DNA of 64,000 nt from positions 61,483 to 125,482 of the forward strand of contig NZ_BAED01000071.1 of NCBI RefSeq assembly GCF_000241345.1, in the 5' to 3' direction. Made by a program: the position numbers and the translations under genes. The notes beneath the pieces are model-generated. The model saw only the letters and a program-made list of their open reading frames with translations, was not told the DNA's origin and did no database searches. Position 1 is the first letter of the stretch. The number at the start of each line of letters is the position of its first letter. This DNA is from Gordonia amarae NBRC 15530 (lineage in GTDB: Bacteria; Actinomycetota; Actinomycetes; Mycobacteriales; Mycobacteriaceae). Positions 16,463 to 25,111 of this stretch are shown here, in pieces.

Positions 16463-17791
16463 CTATCGCCGCCGGATCGGGCCGCTGCCGAACCGCTCGG
16501 GCAGCGTCTTGATCTGGTCGGTGAGGTCCGACGTCTGGGAGTTGACCCACTCCCGGACCTGGGTGGATGCGGTCGGTTTGGCGGGCCACATCGACTGGAT
16601 CGCCGCGTTGAGTTCGGCTCCGCCCACGATCGCGAAGCCCAGGAAGAATGCGAACAGCAGGAACGCGATCGGGGTCGCGAGCGCGCCGTATGAGACGCCG
16701 GCCTTGGTGATCGTCGCCAGGTATTCGCGCAGAATTGAGCTCGACACCCAGAAGAACACCGCCGCCAGGATCGCCCCGGCGAGCAGCCGGTGCCAGGGCA
16801 GCGGGTTGGGCAGCGCGAGATGGTAGAGCGTGGTCAGGACGCCGATCAACAGGATTGCGACGGCGGGGAAGTAGCCGTAGTCGATGAGCCGGGTGACCCA
16901 TGAATCCCATTCGTCCGGCACGATCCGCCGCAGATAGGTCGGGCCGAGGGCGACCAGCGGCAGCACGATCACCGATACCGCCAGGAACACCACGTAGAGC
17001 AGCAGCGCGAAGATCCGCTGCCAGACCGGATTACGGACCTCGTGCTGGTCGTGGGCGCGCACGATCGACGCGACGTAGCAGGACACGGCCGACGACCCGG
17101 CCCACAGCGACATGACGAAGCCGACGGACACCACCGACACCTTGCCGTTGCTGAGCACGTTCTCCACCGTCGGGGTGATGAGGTCGTTCATCACGTTGTC
17201 GGAGAACGCGCGCCCGGCCAGCGAGATGATCTTGTCCGAGATGACCGTGGTGGTGTCGGCGCCGAACCAGCTCGAGACGTAGCCGACGCTGCCGAGCAGA
17301 CCCAGCAGCAGCGGCGGCAGCGACAGCGCCTGCCAGAACGCCGCCTGCGCGGCCCAGCCGACGATGCCGTGGTCCCAGGAGTTGACGATCGTGCGCCACA
17401 CCATCTTGTGCAGATTCGGCAGTACCGGCAGCCGGGCCGGACGTGCCTGTCCCGCACCGCCGATCGCCTGCTGTGCGGGCGTGCTCGTCTCGTCGGGAGC
17501 TCCTGCGGGGGTGGTCACCGCTGCCGGTGCGGCTGCCGCGGGGGTGCGCAGCGGCTCGGTGTCGAGGGTCGTGGCGTCGAGGTGATCGGTGTCGAGGTGA
17601 TCGGTATCGGGTTGATGTGGGTCGAGTCCGGCCAATTCGGGTGAGACAGGCTCGATCGGTGCGGGATTGCGGCGGGCGGCATCAGGGTGACCGGGTACGA
17701 CCGGCGACGGGGGGTCGTCGTCGGGTGTGGGTGCCGGGTGTCGATGTCGCGTAGCAATGTCCCTATGGTGGCGGATCGGATCGGCGAACAC
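16463..17791 (-). CDS. YihY/BrkB-family inner-membrane protein
   Basis: A membrane protein of the YihY/virulence factor BrkB family. The conserved part starts near the segment LPVLPNLHKMVWRTI and has about six membrane helices, including QALSLPPLLLGLLGSVGYV and the C-terminal ATPIAFLLFAFFLGFAIVGGAEL. The family was once called RNase BN by error; its transport role is unproven. Upstream of the core lies about 120 residues of low-complexity Asp/His/Pro-rich sequence. The start is uncertain: GTG 17791 leaves room for a promoter before the divergent helicase, while the open frame reaches 17977, overlapping that gene's start. It corresponds to Rv2707 in the conserved gene order. Confidence 0.85.
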   Translation of the reverse strand: MFADPIRHHRDIATRHRHPAPTPDDDPPSPVVPGHPDAARRNPAPIEPVSPELAGLDPHQPDTDHLDTDHLDATTLDTEPLRTPAAAAPAAVTTPAGAPDETSTPAQQAIGGAGQARPARLPVLPNLHKMVWRTIVNSWDHGIVGWAAQAAFWQALSLPPLLLGLLGSVGYVSSWFGADTTTVISDKIISLAGRAFSDNVMNDLITPTVENVLSNGKVSVVSVGFVMSLWAGSSAVSCYVASIVRAHDQHEVRNPVWQRIFALLLYVVFLAVSVIVLPLVALGPTYLRRIVPDEWDSWVTRLIDYGYFPAVAILLIGVLTTLYHLALPNPLPWHRLLAGAILAAVFFWVSSSILREYLATITKAGVSYGALATPIAFLLFAFFLGFAIVGGAELNAAIQSMWPAKPTASTQVREWVNSQTSDLTDQIKTLPERFGSGPIRRR

Positions 17792-17964
17792 GCTACGGGG
17801 GTCGGTACCGCGCCCCGGCGTGTCGCGGCCCGGACCTCGAAACAGTGGCCTCGAGCACGCTGTCGCGGACCGGGCTCCGGGTGTTCGCGGGGGTAGCATG
17901 TCTAGGTTCCCGGCCGCGCGCGCAGGCGTGGCCGGCGGAGTTCCCGTAAGGAGTCGGCACACAC

Positions 17965-19704
17965 GTGAGCCAAGCACATTCGGCCGCCGCGAGTACGGTC
18001 ACGGCGCCAGAAGGTGCGTCAGGGATCCGGCTCCGCGCCTGGCAGCGACGCGCCCTCACCAAGTATCTGGCGACCAAACCCACCGACTTCCTGGCCGTCG
18101 CCACCCCCGGCGCGGGCAAGACGACCTTTGGTTTGCGGATCGCCCGCGAACTGCTCGACGACAAGACCGTCGAGGCGATCACCGTTGTCGCACCCACCGA
18201 GCACCTCAAGCATCAGTGGGCCGAGGCCGCCGCCCGCGTCGGGATCGCCCTCGATTCGCGGTTCAGCAACTCGACCGGCCAGACCAGCTCCGACTATCAC
18301 GGTGTCGTCCTCACCTACGCGCAGGTCGCCGCGCACCCATACCGGCACCGCGTGCGCACCGAGAACCGCAGGACACTGGTGATCCTCGACGAGATCCACC
18401 ACGGCGGTGACGCCAAGTCGTGGGGCGAGGCCATCCGTGAGGCGTTCTCCGACGCCACCCGGCGGCTGGCGCTCACCGGAACACCGTTCCGTTCCGACGA
18501 CTCGCCGATCCCGTTCGTCACGTACGAACCGGAGGAGGGCGGTGTGCTGCGGTCGCGTGCCGACCACACCTACGGCTACGCCGACGCCCTCGCAGACGGT
18601 GTGGTCCGGCCGGTGGTGTTCCTGGCCTACAGCGGGCAGGCCAGCTGGCGCACCAGCGCCGGTGAGGAGTTCACCGCACGCCTGGGCGAGCCGCTGTCGG
18701 CCGAGCACACCGCACGCGCGTGGCGGACCGCACTCGACCCGCACGGCGACTGGATCCCCGCCGTGCTGCAGGCCGCGCACACCCGGCTCACCCGGCTGCG
18801 TGAGTCGGGCATCCCCGACGCCGGTGGTCTGGTGATCGCCACCGACCAGACCAACGCCCGCGACTATGCCGAGCTCCTCGAATCGATCACCGGGCGCAGA
18901 CCGGCGCTGGTGCTCTCCGACGATCCCAAGTCGTCGGGCCGGATCGCCGAGTTCTCCGCCTCCGACGACGAGTGGATGGTCGCGGTGCGCATGGTGTCCG
19001 AGGGTGTGGACGTGCCGCGGCTCGCGGTGGGTGTCTACGCCACCAGCGCGTCGACGCCGCTGTACTTCGCGCAGGCCATCGGCCGGTTCGTGCGTTCGCG
19101 CCGCCCCGGTGAGACCGCCAGCGTGTTCCTGCCGTCGGTACCGGTGCTGTTGAACCTGGCCAGCGAGATGGAGGCCCAGCGCGATCACGTGCTGGGCAAG
19201 CCGCACCGGGAGAGTGACGGTCTCGACGATGCCCTCATCAGCGACGCCAACAAGCAGAAGGACGAGCCCGGGGAGGAGGAGAAGTCCTTCCAGTCGCTGC
19301 ACGCGGACGCCGAACTCGATCAGGTGATCTTCGACGGCTCCTCGTTCGGCACCGCCACCTTCGCCGGCAGCGACGAGGAATCGGATTACCTGGGCCTGCC
19401 CGGCCTACTCGACGCCGATCAGGTGCGCACCCTGCTGAGTAAACGCCAGCATGAGCAGGTCACCCGCCGCACCGCGGACAAGGCCACCACCGTCGCGGCA
19501 CCCGAGGCGCCCGCGACCACCGGCGATAACCTCCATGCCCTGCGTAAGGAACTCAACAGTCTCGTCGCGCTGCATCACCACCGCACCGGGAAACCGCACG
19601 GCATGGTGCACAAGGAACTGCGCACCACGCTCGGTGGCCCGCCCACGGCGATGGCCACTGCCGATCAGCTCCGCGAACGGATCGCCGCGCTGCGCAAGTG
19701 GTAG
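17965..19704 (+). CDS. DEAD/DEAH-box superfamily 2 helicase
   Basis: A 579-residue helicase of XPB/RadD-like layout. Motifs in order: LRAWQRRAL (Q-like), TPGAGKTTFG (Walker A), VLTYAQV, ILDEIHHGG (DEIH, motif II), LTGTPFRSD (motif III), SEGVDVPRLAVGVYA (motif V) and YFAQAIGRFVRSR (motif VI). The final ~150 residues are acidic and then a helical tail with HHHRTGKPHGMVHKEL. The GTG at 17965 is preceded by TAAGGAG with a 10-nt spacer. Its substrate is unknown; RadD-like repair or RNA work are both possible. Single gene, ending at a strong hairpin. Confidence 0.9.
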   Translation: MSQAHSAAASTVTAPEGASGIRLRAWQRRALTKYLATKPTDFLAVATPGAGKTTFGLRIARELLDDKTVEAITVVAPTEHLKHQWAEAAARVGIALDSRFSNSTGQTSSDYHGVVLTYAQVAAHPYRHRVRTENRRTLVILDEIHHGGDAKSWGEAIREAFSDATRRLALTGTPFRSDDSPIPFVTYEPEEGGVLRSRADHTYGYADALADGVVRPVVFLAYSGQASWRTSAGEEFTARLGEPLSAEHTARAWRTALDPHGDWIPAVLQAAHTRLTRLRESGIPDAGGLVIATDQTNARDYAELLESITGRRPALVLSDDPKSSGRIAEFSASDDEWMVAVRMVSEGVDVPRLAVGVYATSASTPLYFAQAIGRFVRSRRPGETASVFLPSVPVLLNLASEMEAQRDHVLGKPHRESDGLDDALISDANKQKDEPGEEEKSFQSLHADAELDQVIFDGSSFGTATFAGSDEESDYLGLPGLLDADQVRTLLSKRQHEQVTRRTADKATTVAAPEAPATTGDNLHALRKELNSLVALHHHRTGKPHGMVHKELRTTLGGPPTAMATADQLRERIAALRKW

Positions 19705-19738
19705 CGCGCGGCCTCGCCCGAACGTCGCACAGATACGA

Positions 19739-19769
19739 CGATGCCCCGGCCGAATCGGCCGGGGCATCG
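19739..19769. terminator. Strong bidirectional hairpin terminator
   Basis: CGATGCCCCGGCCG (19739-19752), loop AAT, then CGGCCGGGGCATCG (19756-19769): a perfect 14-bp stem between the helicase and the convergent DUF7455 gene. No T-run. Confidence 0.75.
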
Positions 19770-19828
19770 ACGTGTTGGGGATCGGGGGTTTCAGGGGGAA
19801 GACCTCACGAAGTCTGCCCGTGACGGGG

Positions 19829-20035
19829 TCAGACGAGCTCCGCGGCGGAATCCTCGACGATTGCGCTGAGCTCGGCCAGGCGGGCCTCGTGGCTGTTGTA
19901 GTGATGCCGGCAGAACAGCAGTTCACCACCAGCGGGCAGGATGGCACGGACCTTGGCGGCGGCGCCGCACCGGTCGCACCTGTCAACAGCCGTGAGTGGC
20001 ATGGAGATCGGGGGCGTCATGGCGATATCGGACAT
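19829..20035 (-). CDS. Small zinc-ribbon protein (DUF7455)
   Basis: A 68-residue protein with CDRCG near residue 19 and CRHHYNSH near residue 42, a CxxC plus CxxH arrangement likely to bind zinc. This matches the small actinobacterial DUF7455 proteins encoded near sigA. The middle segment AILPAGGELLF looks like a beta hairpin between the ligands. Function unknown. It lies downstream of sigA on the same strand, 207 bp away, with a hairpin between them. GGAGGAAAAAA lies just upstream of the start. Confidence 0.85.
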   Translation of the reverse strand: MSDIAMTPPISMPLTAVDRCDRCGAAAKVRAILPAGGELLFCRHHYNSHEARLAELSAIVEDSAAELV

Positions 20036-20161
20036 TTTTTCCTCCGTCCCGGGTGGGCAACACGTTGCCTGCCCTTCGTGAGCCGGTACATCGGGTCTGA
20101 TGTACTTCCCTCACTCTGTCAGACGTTTGGCGTCCAGGTATTGTTCCGGGAGCGTTTTCGG

Positions 20162-20179
20162 TGTGTCATCTCTGACACA
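20162..20179. other. Hairpin between sigA and the DUF7455 gene
   Basis: TGTGTCA (20162-20168), loop TCTC, TGACACA (20173-20179): perfect 7-bp inverted repeat, 64 bp downstream of the sigA stop and 127 bp before the DUF7455 start. It could end sigA transcription or be an operator for the small gene. Confidence 0.45.
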
Positions 20180-20242
20180 ACACCCCGTCGAAACATCCAG
20201 GTCACACAAGTGTCACCCGAGGCCCGATTCGTCCGTTCCGAA

Positions 20243-21718
20243 CTAGTCGAGGTAGTCGCGCAGGACCTGTGACCGCGACGGGTGACGCAGCTTGGACATC
20301 GTCTTCGACTCGATCTGCCGGATGCGTTCACGGGTCACCCCGTACACCTGCCCGATCTCATCGAGCGTCCGCGGCTGACCGTCGGTCAGGCCGAAGCGCA
20401 GGCGGACCACACCGGCCTCGCGCTCGGACAGCGTCTCCAGGACCGACTGCAACTGATCTTGCAGCAGGGTGAAGCTGACCGCGTCGACGGCCACCACGGC
20501 CTCGGAGTCCTCGATGAAGTCGCCGAGCTGCGAATCACCCTCGTCGCCGATGGTCTGGTCCAGTGAGATGGGCTCGCGGGCGTACTGCTGGATCTCCAGC
20601 ACCTTCTCCGGGGTGATGTCCATCTCTTTGGCGAGCTCTTCGGGGGTCGGCTCGCGGCCCAGGTCCTGCAGCAACTCGCGCTGGATACGGCCCAGCTTGT
20701 TGATGACCTCCACCATGTGGACCGGGATGCGGATCGTGCGGGCCTGGTCGGCCATCGCGCGGGTGATCGCCTGCCGGATCCACCAGGTGGCGTAGGTGGA
20801 GAACTTGTAGCCCTTGGTGTAGTCGAACTTCTCGACGGCACGGATCAGGCCCAGGTTGCCTTCCTGGATGAGGTCGAGGAACGCCATGCCGCGACCGGTG
20901 TAGCGCTTGGCCAGCGACACCACCAGACGGAGGTTGGCCTCCAGCAGATGGTTCTTGGCCCGGTTGCCATCGCGCGAAACCCAGTTGAGGTCGCGCTTCT
21001 GCGCGGTGCCGAGCTTCTCACCCGACTCGACGATGCGGCGCAGGCATTCGGTGGCGTACAGGCCGGCCTCGATGCGCTTGGCCAGCTCGACCTCCTCCTC
21101 GGCGTTGAGGAGGGCGACCTTGCCGATCTGCTTGAGGTAGGCACGCACCGAGTCGGCCGACGCGGTGAGCTCGGCGTCCTTGCGCGCCTGCCGCAGGGCC
21201 TCGGACTCGTCCTCGTCCCAGACGAAGTCGCCGGACTTGGCCGAATCGGAACCCGAGGCCGCTTTGGTGGCCTTCTTCGCCCCCGCCGTGGCCGCACCGA
21301 CCTTGGCCGGGGCCTTGTCGGTGGCCGACTCCTCCTGCGATTCGTCCTCGTCCGTCTCGGAGTCGTCGTCGGAGTCGTCCTCGTCGGTGTCGTCGTCATC
21401 GACCTCGATGTCGTCGTCGATGTCGAGGTCCTCGAGGTCACCGTCGGGGGCGTCGAGATCGTCGATCGAATCGGGATCGGCGTCCATGTCGTCGCCGACG
21501 CCCTCCGCCGAGGTCGCCTTGGCCGCCGCTTTCTTCGCGGTCTTCTTGGCAGGGGCCTTCGCGGTCTTCTTGGCGGCCGCCTTCTTGGCGGGGGCCTTAC
21601 GAGCGGGCGCCTTCTTGGCGGCCTTCTTCGCGACCTTCTTGGCAGGGGTGGGAGCGGCCTCGGCCGTCGCGTCGTCGACGACCTCGGTGTCACCCACGGG
21701 GGTATTGGTGGCTGCCAC
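20243..21718 (-). CDS. sigA: Primary sigma factor SigA (RpoD/HrdB)
   Basis: A 491-residue primary sigma factor. The first ~65 residues are Lys/Ala-rich (AKKVAKKAAKKAPARK), then an acidic Asp/Glu stretch to about 150, both typical of actinobacterial SigA. The conserved core begins at SGDFVWDEDESEALRQ and includes DLIQEGNLGLIRAVEKFDY, TYATWWIRQAITR and RERIRQIESKTMSKLRH. It is almost identical to M. tuberculosis SigA in this core, as recalled. GTG 21718 gives V/MAATNTP, like the mycobacterial N-terminus, and follows GAAAGG; GTG 21742 would add eight residues. A TACAAT box lies about 100 bp upstream. Confidence 0.97.
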   Translation of the reverse strand: MAATNTPVGDTEVVDDATAEAAPTPAKKVAKKAAKKAPARKAPAKKAAAKKTAKAPAKKTAKKAAAKATSAEGVGDDMDADPDSIDDLDAPDGDLEDLDIDDDIEVDDDDTDEDDSDDDSETDEDESQEESATDKAPAKVGAATAGAKKATKAASGSDSAKSGDFVWDEDESEALRQARKDAELTASADSVRAYLKQIGKVALLNAEEEVELAKRIEAGLYATECLRRIVESGEKLGTAQKRDLNWVSRDGNRAKNHLLEANLRLVVSLAKRYTGRGMAFLDLIQEGNLGLIRAVEKFDYTKGYKFSTYATWWIRQAITRAMADQARTIRIPVHMVEVINKLGRIQRELLQDLGREPTPEELAKEMDITPEKVLEIQQYAREPISLDQTIGDEGDSQLGDFIEDSEAVVAVDAVSFTLLQDQLQSVLETLSEREAGVVRLRFGLTDGQPRTLDEIGQVYGVTRERIRQIESKTMSKLRHPSRSQVLRDYLD

Positions 21719-21815
21719 GTACAACCTTTCGAGCTGACTCACTCAAATGTCGCGGCAGACTCGGTCCGCCGCAGAACAGGGCTTGATTCCTCGGCGCTTG
21801 AGGCCGATACGGGAC

Positions 21816-21821
21816 ATTGTA
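21816..21821 (-). promoter_or_regulatory. Candidate -10 box of sigA
   Basis: TACAAT on the minus strand (21821-21816), about 98 nt before the sigA start in the 178-bp gap after ppgK. A good -35 is not obvious; GATACT lies at roughly the right distance. This would give sigA its own promoter independent of ppgK. Confidence 0.4.
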
Positions 21822-21896
21822 ACGACAACCGACCCCCGACAGTATCACTTGCCTGGTCAGGGGCGGTTCGGCAGTCGCGGTCAGGTGCGTTCGGGC

Positions 21897-22697
21897 TCAG
21901 TCCGCCACGGCCATCGCGGCACCGACGATGCCCGCGGTGTTGCGCAGTGTCGCGGGCACCACGGGCGTGCGGTTGGTCAGCAACGGAACCCACTTGTGGG
22001 CCTTGCGGCTGATACCGCCGCCCGCGATGAACAAGTTGGGCCAGAACAGATTCTCATAGGCGACGAGGACGTCGCTGACCTTCCCGGCCCACTTTTCGTA
22101 CGACCAGTCGTTGTCCTCCTTGACCTTCGAGGACGCCTGATGTTCGGCTTCCTTGTGGCCGACGATCATGTGCCCGAGCTCGGTGTTCGGTACGAGCGTG
22201 CCGTCGACCATGAGCGCGGACCCGATCCCGGTGCCGAAGGTCAGCAGCATGACCACACCCGAGACGTCCTTGCCCGCACCGAAACGGTCCTCGGCCAGGC
22301 CCGCGGCGTCGGCGTCGTTGAGCGCGGCGACCTCACGGCCACCGAGGTGCTTGCTGAACAGGTCGTAGACGTCTGTCCCGATCCAGGCCTTGTCGATGTT
22401 GGCGGCGGTGCGCATCACACCGTCGGTGACCACACCAGGCAGCGTCACCCCGACCGGGCCCTGCCAGTCGAAATGCGCCACCACCTCGGCGACCGCCCCG
22501 GCGACCGCGTCCGGCGACGCCGGCTGCGGGGTGAGGACCTTGAAGCGTTCCCCCACGAGTTGACCGGTGTCGAGATCGACGATGCCGCCCTTGGTGCCCG
22601 AACCGCCGACGTCCACGCCGAAACCGAGATTGCCGCCGGTCTCCGGACCGGGGCCGGGCACCGCGTCGGAGGTGGCTGGGGTGGGGGACTCGGTCAT
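21897..22697 (-). CDS. ppgK: Polyphosphate glucokinase (ROK family)
   Basis: A 266-residue glucokinase that phosphorylates glucose from polyphosphate or ATP. ATP/polyphosphate-binding GFGVDVGGSGTKGGIVDLD is near residue 25, catalytic Asp in ALNDADAAGLAE, LTFGTGIGSAL follows, then NTELGHMIVG. These are the ROK/PpgK motifs; length is usual. ATG 22697 follows AAAGGG, preferred over the upstream start at 22724. In mycobacteria ppgK also sits directly next to sigA, and the pair is kept here on the same strand. Confidence 0.95.
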   Translation of the reverse strand: MTESPTPATSDAVPGPGPETGGNLGFGVDVGGSGTKGGIVDLDTGQLVGERFKVLTPQPASPDAVAGAVAEVVAHFDWQGPVGVTLPGVVTDGVMRTAANIDKAWIGTDVYDLFSKHLGGREVAALNDADAAGLAEDRFGAGKDVSGVVMLLTFGTGIGSALMVDGTLVPNTELGHMIVGHKEAEHQASSKVKEDNDWSYEKWAGKVSDVLVAYENLFWPNLFIAGGGISRKAHKWVPLLTNRTPVVPATLRNTAGIVGAAMAVAD

Positions 22698-22906
22698 AGT
22701 CGGCCCTTTCATGGCAGGCGTCACCCGAGACGGTCGTCGCGGTCCGCCGGACGGATCGGTCGTGTCGTCTCACAAGGCTAGGTCATCGGGGCGATATTGG
22801 TGCGGCGGACAGCGGCTCCCGGGCGCGGCCGTTTCGGCCGGCTGGATCGGGTGTGTACCGCCCGATGTGTGCCCGCCCACTGTGTTCGGTGCGGCGATGT
22901 GTTGAC

Positions 22907-23848
22907 ATGGTGAGCGTGAACTCCCCCCGGTCCCATCGTTCAGGTACAGCAGCGTCGCCGGTCGAACTTGAGCGGGTCGCCATCGCCGTCGCGGAGCTGG
23001 CGGCCGCCCACGTGCGGTCACGGCGACGGGAACTGTTCGCGGCATTCGGCTCTGCGCCCGCGGCCGCCGCGGGCGGCGGGACACCCGAACCGGCCGTCGG
23101 GACGAAGTCGACGCCCACGGACCCGGTGACCCTGGCCGACACCGAGAGCGAGGCCCTGATCCGGGAGCGGCTGCGCGAGCTACGGCCGGACGACGATGTC
23201 CTCGGGGAGGAACGCGGCGGCAGCGTCGAGGTTCCCGACGGGGTGCGCTGGGTGGTCGACCCCATCGACGGCACCGTCAACTACCTCTACGGCATACCCG
23301 CGTACGCGGTCTCCGTCGCTGCGCAGATCGGCGGCGAATCAGTGGCAGGCGCGGTCGTGGACGTCGCGGCCGGGGTGACGTATTCGGCGGCCCGAGGTCA
23401 TGGCGCCTATGCCCGTTCCGCCGGGGACGGAGCAGCCCGGCAGCGGCTCGGGTGCGCCGCGGTCACCGACGTCGGGCTGGCGCTCGTGGCCAGTGGGTTC
23501 GCCTACGACCAGGGCAGGCGCAGGACGCAGGGCGAGTTCGTGGGCAGACTGCTGCCCCATATCCGGGATATCCGGCGGATCGGTGCCGCGGCACTGGATC
23601 TGTGCATGGTCGCCAGCGGCCGCGTCGACGCGCATTTCGAACATGGCCTCAATCCCTGGGACTGGGCCGCGGGCGGGCTCATCGCCGCAGAGGCGGGCGC
23701 CGTCGTCCGGCTGCCGGCCGCCGATTCACGTTCGGTCGACGGGGTTCCCACGATCGCGGTGGCGCCGGGGATCGCGAGCGAGTTCCTGGCCCTGGTCGAG
23801 GAGCTGGGCGGCTTGGCCGCCATCCCCGAAGGCGGTCAGCAGGACTGA
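22907..23848 (+). CDS. suhB: Inositol monophosphatase family protein (SuhB-like)
   Basis: A 313-residue Mg2+-dependent phosphatase of the inositol monophosphatase superfamily. Metal-binding motifs: EERGG, then WVVDPIDGTVNYLYG near residue 110-124, and the C-terminal NPWDWAAGGLIAAEAGA. It probably makes inositol for phosphatidylinositol, mycothiol or lipoarabinomannan. An inserted Ala/Gly-rich stretch near residue 45 makes it slightly long. Start ATG 22907; a GTG at 22910 or 22916 is possible. Its 3' end overlaps convergent cei by 13 bp. Confidence 0.9.
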   Translation: MVSVNSPRSHRSGTAASPVELERVAIAVAELAAAHVRSRRRELFAAFGSAPAAAAGGGTPEPAVGTKSTPTDPVTLADTESEALIRERLRELRPDDDVLGEERGGSVEVPDGVRWVVDPIDGTVNYLYGIPAYAVSVAAQIGGESVAGAVVDVAAGVTYSAARGHGAYARSAGDGAARQRLGCAAVTDVGLALVASGFAYDQGRRRTQGEFVGRLLPHIRDIRRIGAAALDLCMVASGRVDAHFEHGLNPWDWAAGGLIAAEAGAVVRLPAADSRSVDGVPTIAVAPGIASEFLALVEELGGLAAIPEGGQQD

Positions 23849-24555
23849 TTGTGCACGGCGCTGACCAGGCCGGGATCGGCGCCGGTTGCCGGATCCTTCG
23901 GGTTCGCCAGGCGTAGCGCCTCCAGCGCGGCCTGTGCGTCCTGGGACAGTTCGCGTGATTGGTAGTAGGTGCCCAGCGCGACATCGACCACAGTGCCGCG
24001 GCGGCCGTCGTCGACGAGCTGGGCGCACGGAATCGCCAGCCACACGGCCGCGGCGGCGCTCTTGCCGCCGGGGCCGAACCGGATCTGTGCCACGCAGTCG
24101 AGGTCCTGGCCGACGTAGACCGGGTCGTCGGCGTACGCGGTGTCGGCGGCGGGGGTGAACCCTTGCGCGGTGAGATCGTCGGAGGCCGACCTGGCTGCGC
24201 CGCGCTGTCCGGAGGCGTTCAGCACCCGCACCTGGAAGCTCGACAGCGCCGCGGGCGCGACGCTTTCCATCTCGCTCTTGGCGACAACCGTCAGCGACGG
24301 CGTGGGCGTGGTGGGGTTACCCGGGGTCCGGGTGGCGGCCGTGGAGGTGGGGGCGGCCGAGGTGGGCACCGGCAGCGGGCTGTTGCATGCCGTGGGGGTG
24401 GCGTCATCGCCGGATTTGACTGCCGCGACGCACCATACGACAACCGCGATGGTGGCGAGGACTGTGACTGCGATAAGGACCGGCTCTTTGCGGCGCCTGC
24501 GGAACGGCCGGCCTTTCCGGTCGGTCGTCGTACCTGCCGCGATATGGGACACCAC
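23836..24555 (-). CDS. cei: Envelope integrity protein Cei (LytR C-terminal domain)
   Basis: A 239-residue membrane-anchored protein. A basic N-terminus (RPFRRRRKE) and one membrane helix (VLIAVTVLATIAVVVWCVAAV) are followed by a Ser/Thr/Pro linker and an external LytR_C domain (FQVRVLNASGQRGAA). This matches M. tuberculosis Rv2700 (Cei), needed for envelope integrity and virulence. GTG 24555 is chosen: GAGAGGAG lies 11 nt upstream. The open frame to 24756 runs through promoter-region repeats and is probably not translated. It overlaps suhB tail to tail. Confidence 0.85.
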   Translation of the reverse strand: MVSHIAAGTTTDRKGRPFRRRRKEPVLIAVTVLATIAVVVWCVAAVKSGDDATPTACNSPLPVPTSAAPTSTAATRTPGNPTTPTPSLTVVAKSEMESVAPAALSSFQVRVLNASGQRGAARSASDDLTAQGFTPAADTAYADDPVYVGQDLDCVAQIRFGPGGKSAAAAVWLAIPCAQLVDDGRRGTVVDVALGTYYQSRELSQDAQAALEALRLANPKDPATGADPGLVSAVHNQSC

Positions 24556-24622
24556 GCTGGACGTCGCTCCTCTCGATGACCGGGTTGCTGCTCGATGCTG
24601 ATGCTCGATGGGTCGCGTGACC

Positions 24623-24675
24623 GCGCCCACTCCAGGGGCCTGCTGTAGGGGCCCACTGTAGACGGCCCACTCTAG
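24623..24675. repeat. Four 13-bp repeats upstream of cei
   Basis: Copies at 24623-24635, 24636-24648, 24649-24661 and 24663-24675 follow GGGCCCACTNTAG. They lie 68-120 bp upstream of the cei start. They may be regulator sites, or chance duplication. Confidence 0.65.
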
Positions 24676-24808
24676 AGGGTCGGCCCGTTCCATCGCGGTC
24701 AGGCCCCGCGGTGGTGGGACCTTGGTACCTGTTTCGGCAGGAGTGCGCGACGTCACAGGCCCGGATCTGTACGGTGGTGCGCGTGCGACGCGCGCGGCAA
24801 TTTGGGCA

Positions 24809-24838
24809 TTGACTTCTCGGTGGTCACTACACTATGCT
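24809..24838 (+). promoter_or_regulatory. SigA-type promoter of the DUF4193 gene
   Basis: TTGACT (24809-24814), 18-nt spacer, TATGCT (24833-24838). Transcription from here would begin near 24845 and give a leader of about 267 nt before the DUF4193 start. A second candidate is TTGACA at 24881-24886 with TACGTA at 24906. Confidence 0.6.
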
Positions 24839-25035
24839 CTGGGCGCCCGGGCTCCCCAGCAGTCGGAGAACGGGGCCGAGTTGACACGGCAAAATGTCAC
24901 AGACGTACGTACAGGTCCGGGGACGAAGTGCGGGATCGCATGGGTGGCGGCGCATCACGCGACGCCGCTTCGCCGCTGATCGCGGCAGGGTTCGCTCGTT
25001 GCCCGGCCACCGCCCGGAATAACTCCGGACGGGGC

Positions 25036-25082
25036 GGCGCTTGCTCTCGGTAACCGGCCACAAGCCGGGCCGAGAAAGCGCC
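25036..25082 (+). other. Large leader hairpin before the DUF4193 gene
   Basis: GGCGCTT-GC-TCTCGG (25036-25050) pairs with CCGAGAAAGCGCC (25070-25082), a 13-bp stem with a 2-nt bulge. It is capped by a second 5-bp stem CCGGC/GCCGG with a CACAA loop. It ends 29 nt before the start codon. It has no U-tract, so it is not a standard terminator; a stabilising or regulatory leader element is likely. Confidence 0.6.
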
Positions 25083-25111
25083 CTCAACGCTGAAAAAAGG
25101 TAAGGCACACA

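Larger units (their letters stand above)
24556..25111. other. 556-bp intergenic region between cei and the DUF4193 gene
   Basis: No convincing protein gene. It holds four 13-bp repeats upstream of cei (24623-24675), a SigA-type promoter pointing right (24809-24838), a TTGACA at 24881 that may be a second promoter, and a strong hairpin in the transcribed leader (25036-25082). The small open frames here lack coding character. Confidence 0.7.

Noticed and set aside
23836..24756. Longer version of Cei starting at 24756
   Set aside because: The extra 67 residues read through upstream repeats; GAGAGGAG before 24555 and the membrane-protein layout favour the shorter form.
24900..25110. Small open frames in the DUF4193 leader as a leader peptide
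   Set aside because: No ribosome binding site or conserved-looking peptide; the hairpin explains the region better.
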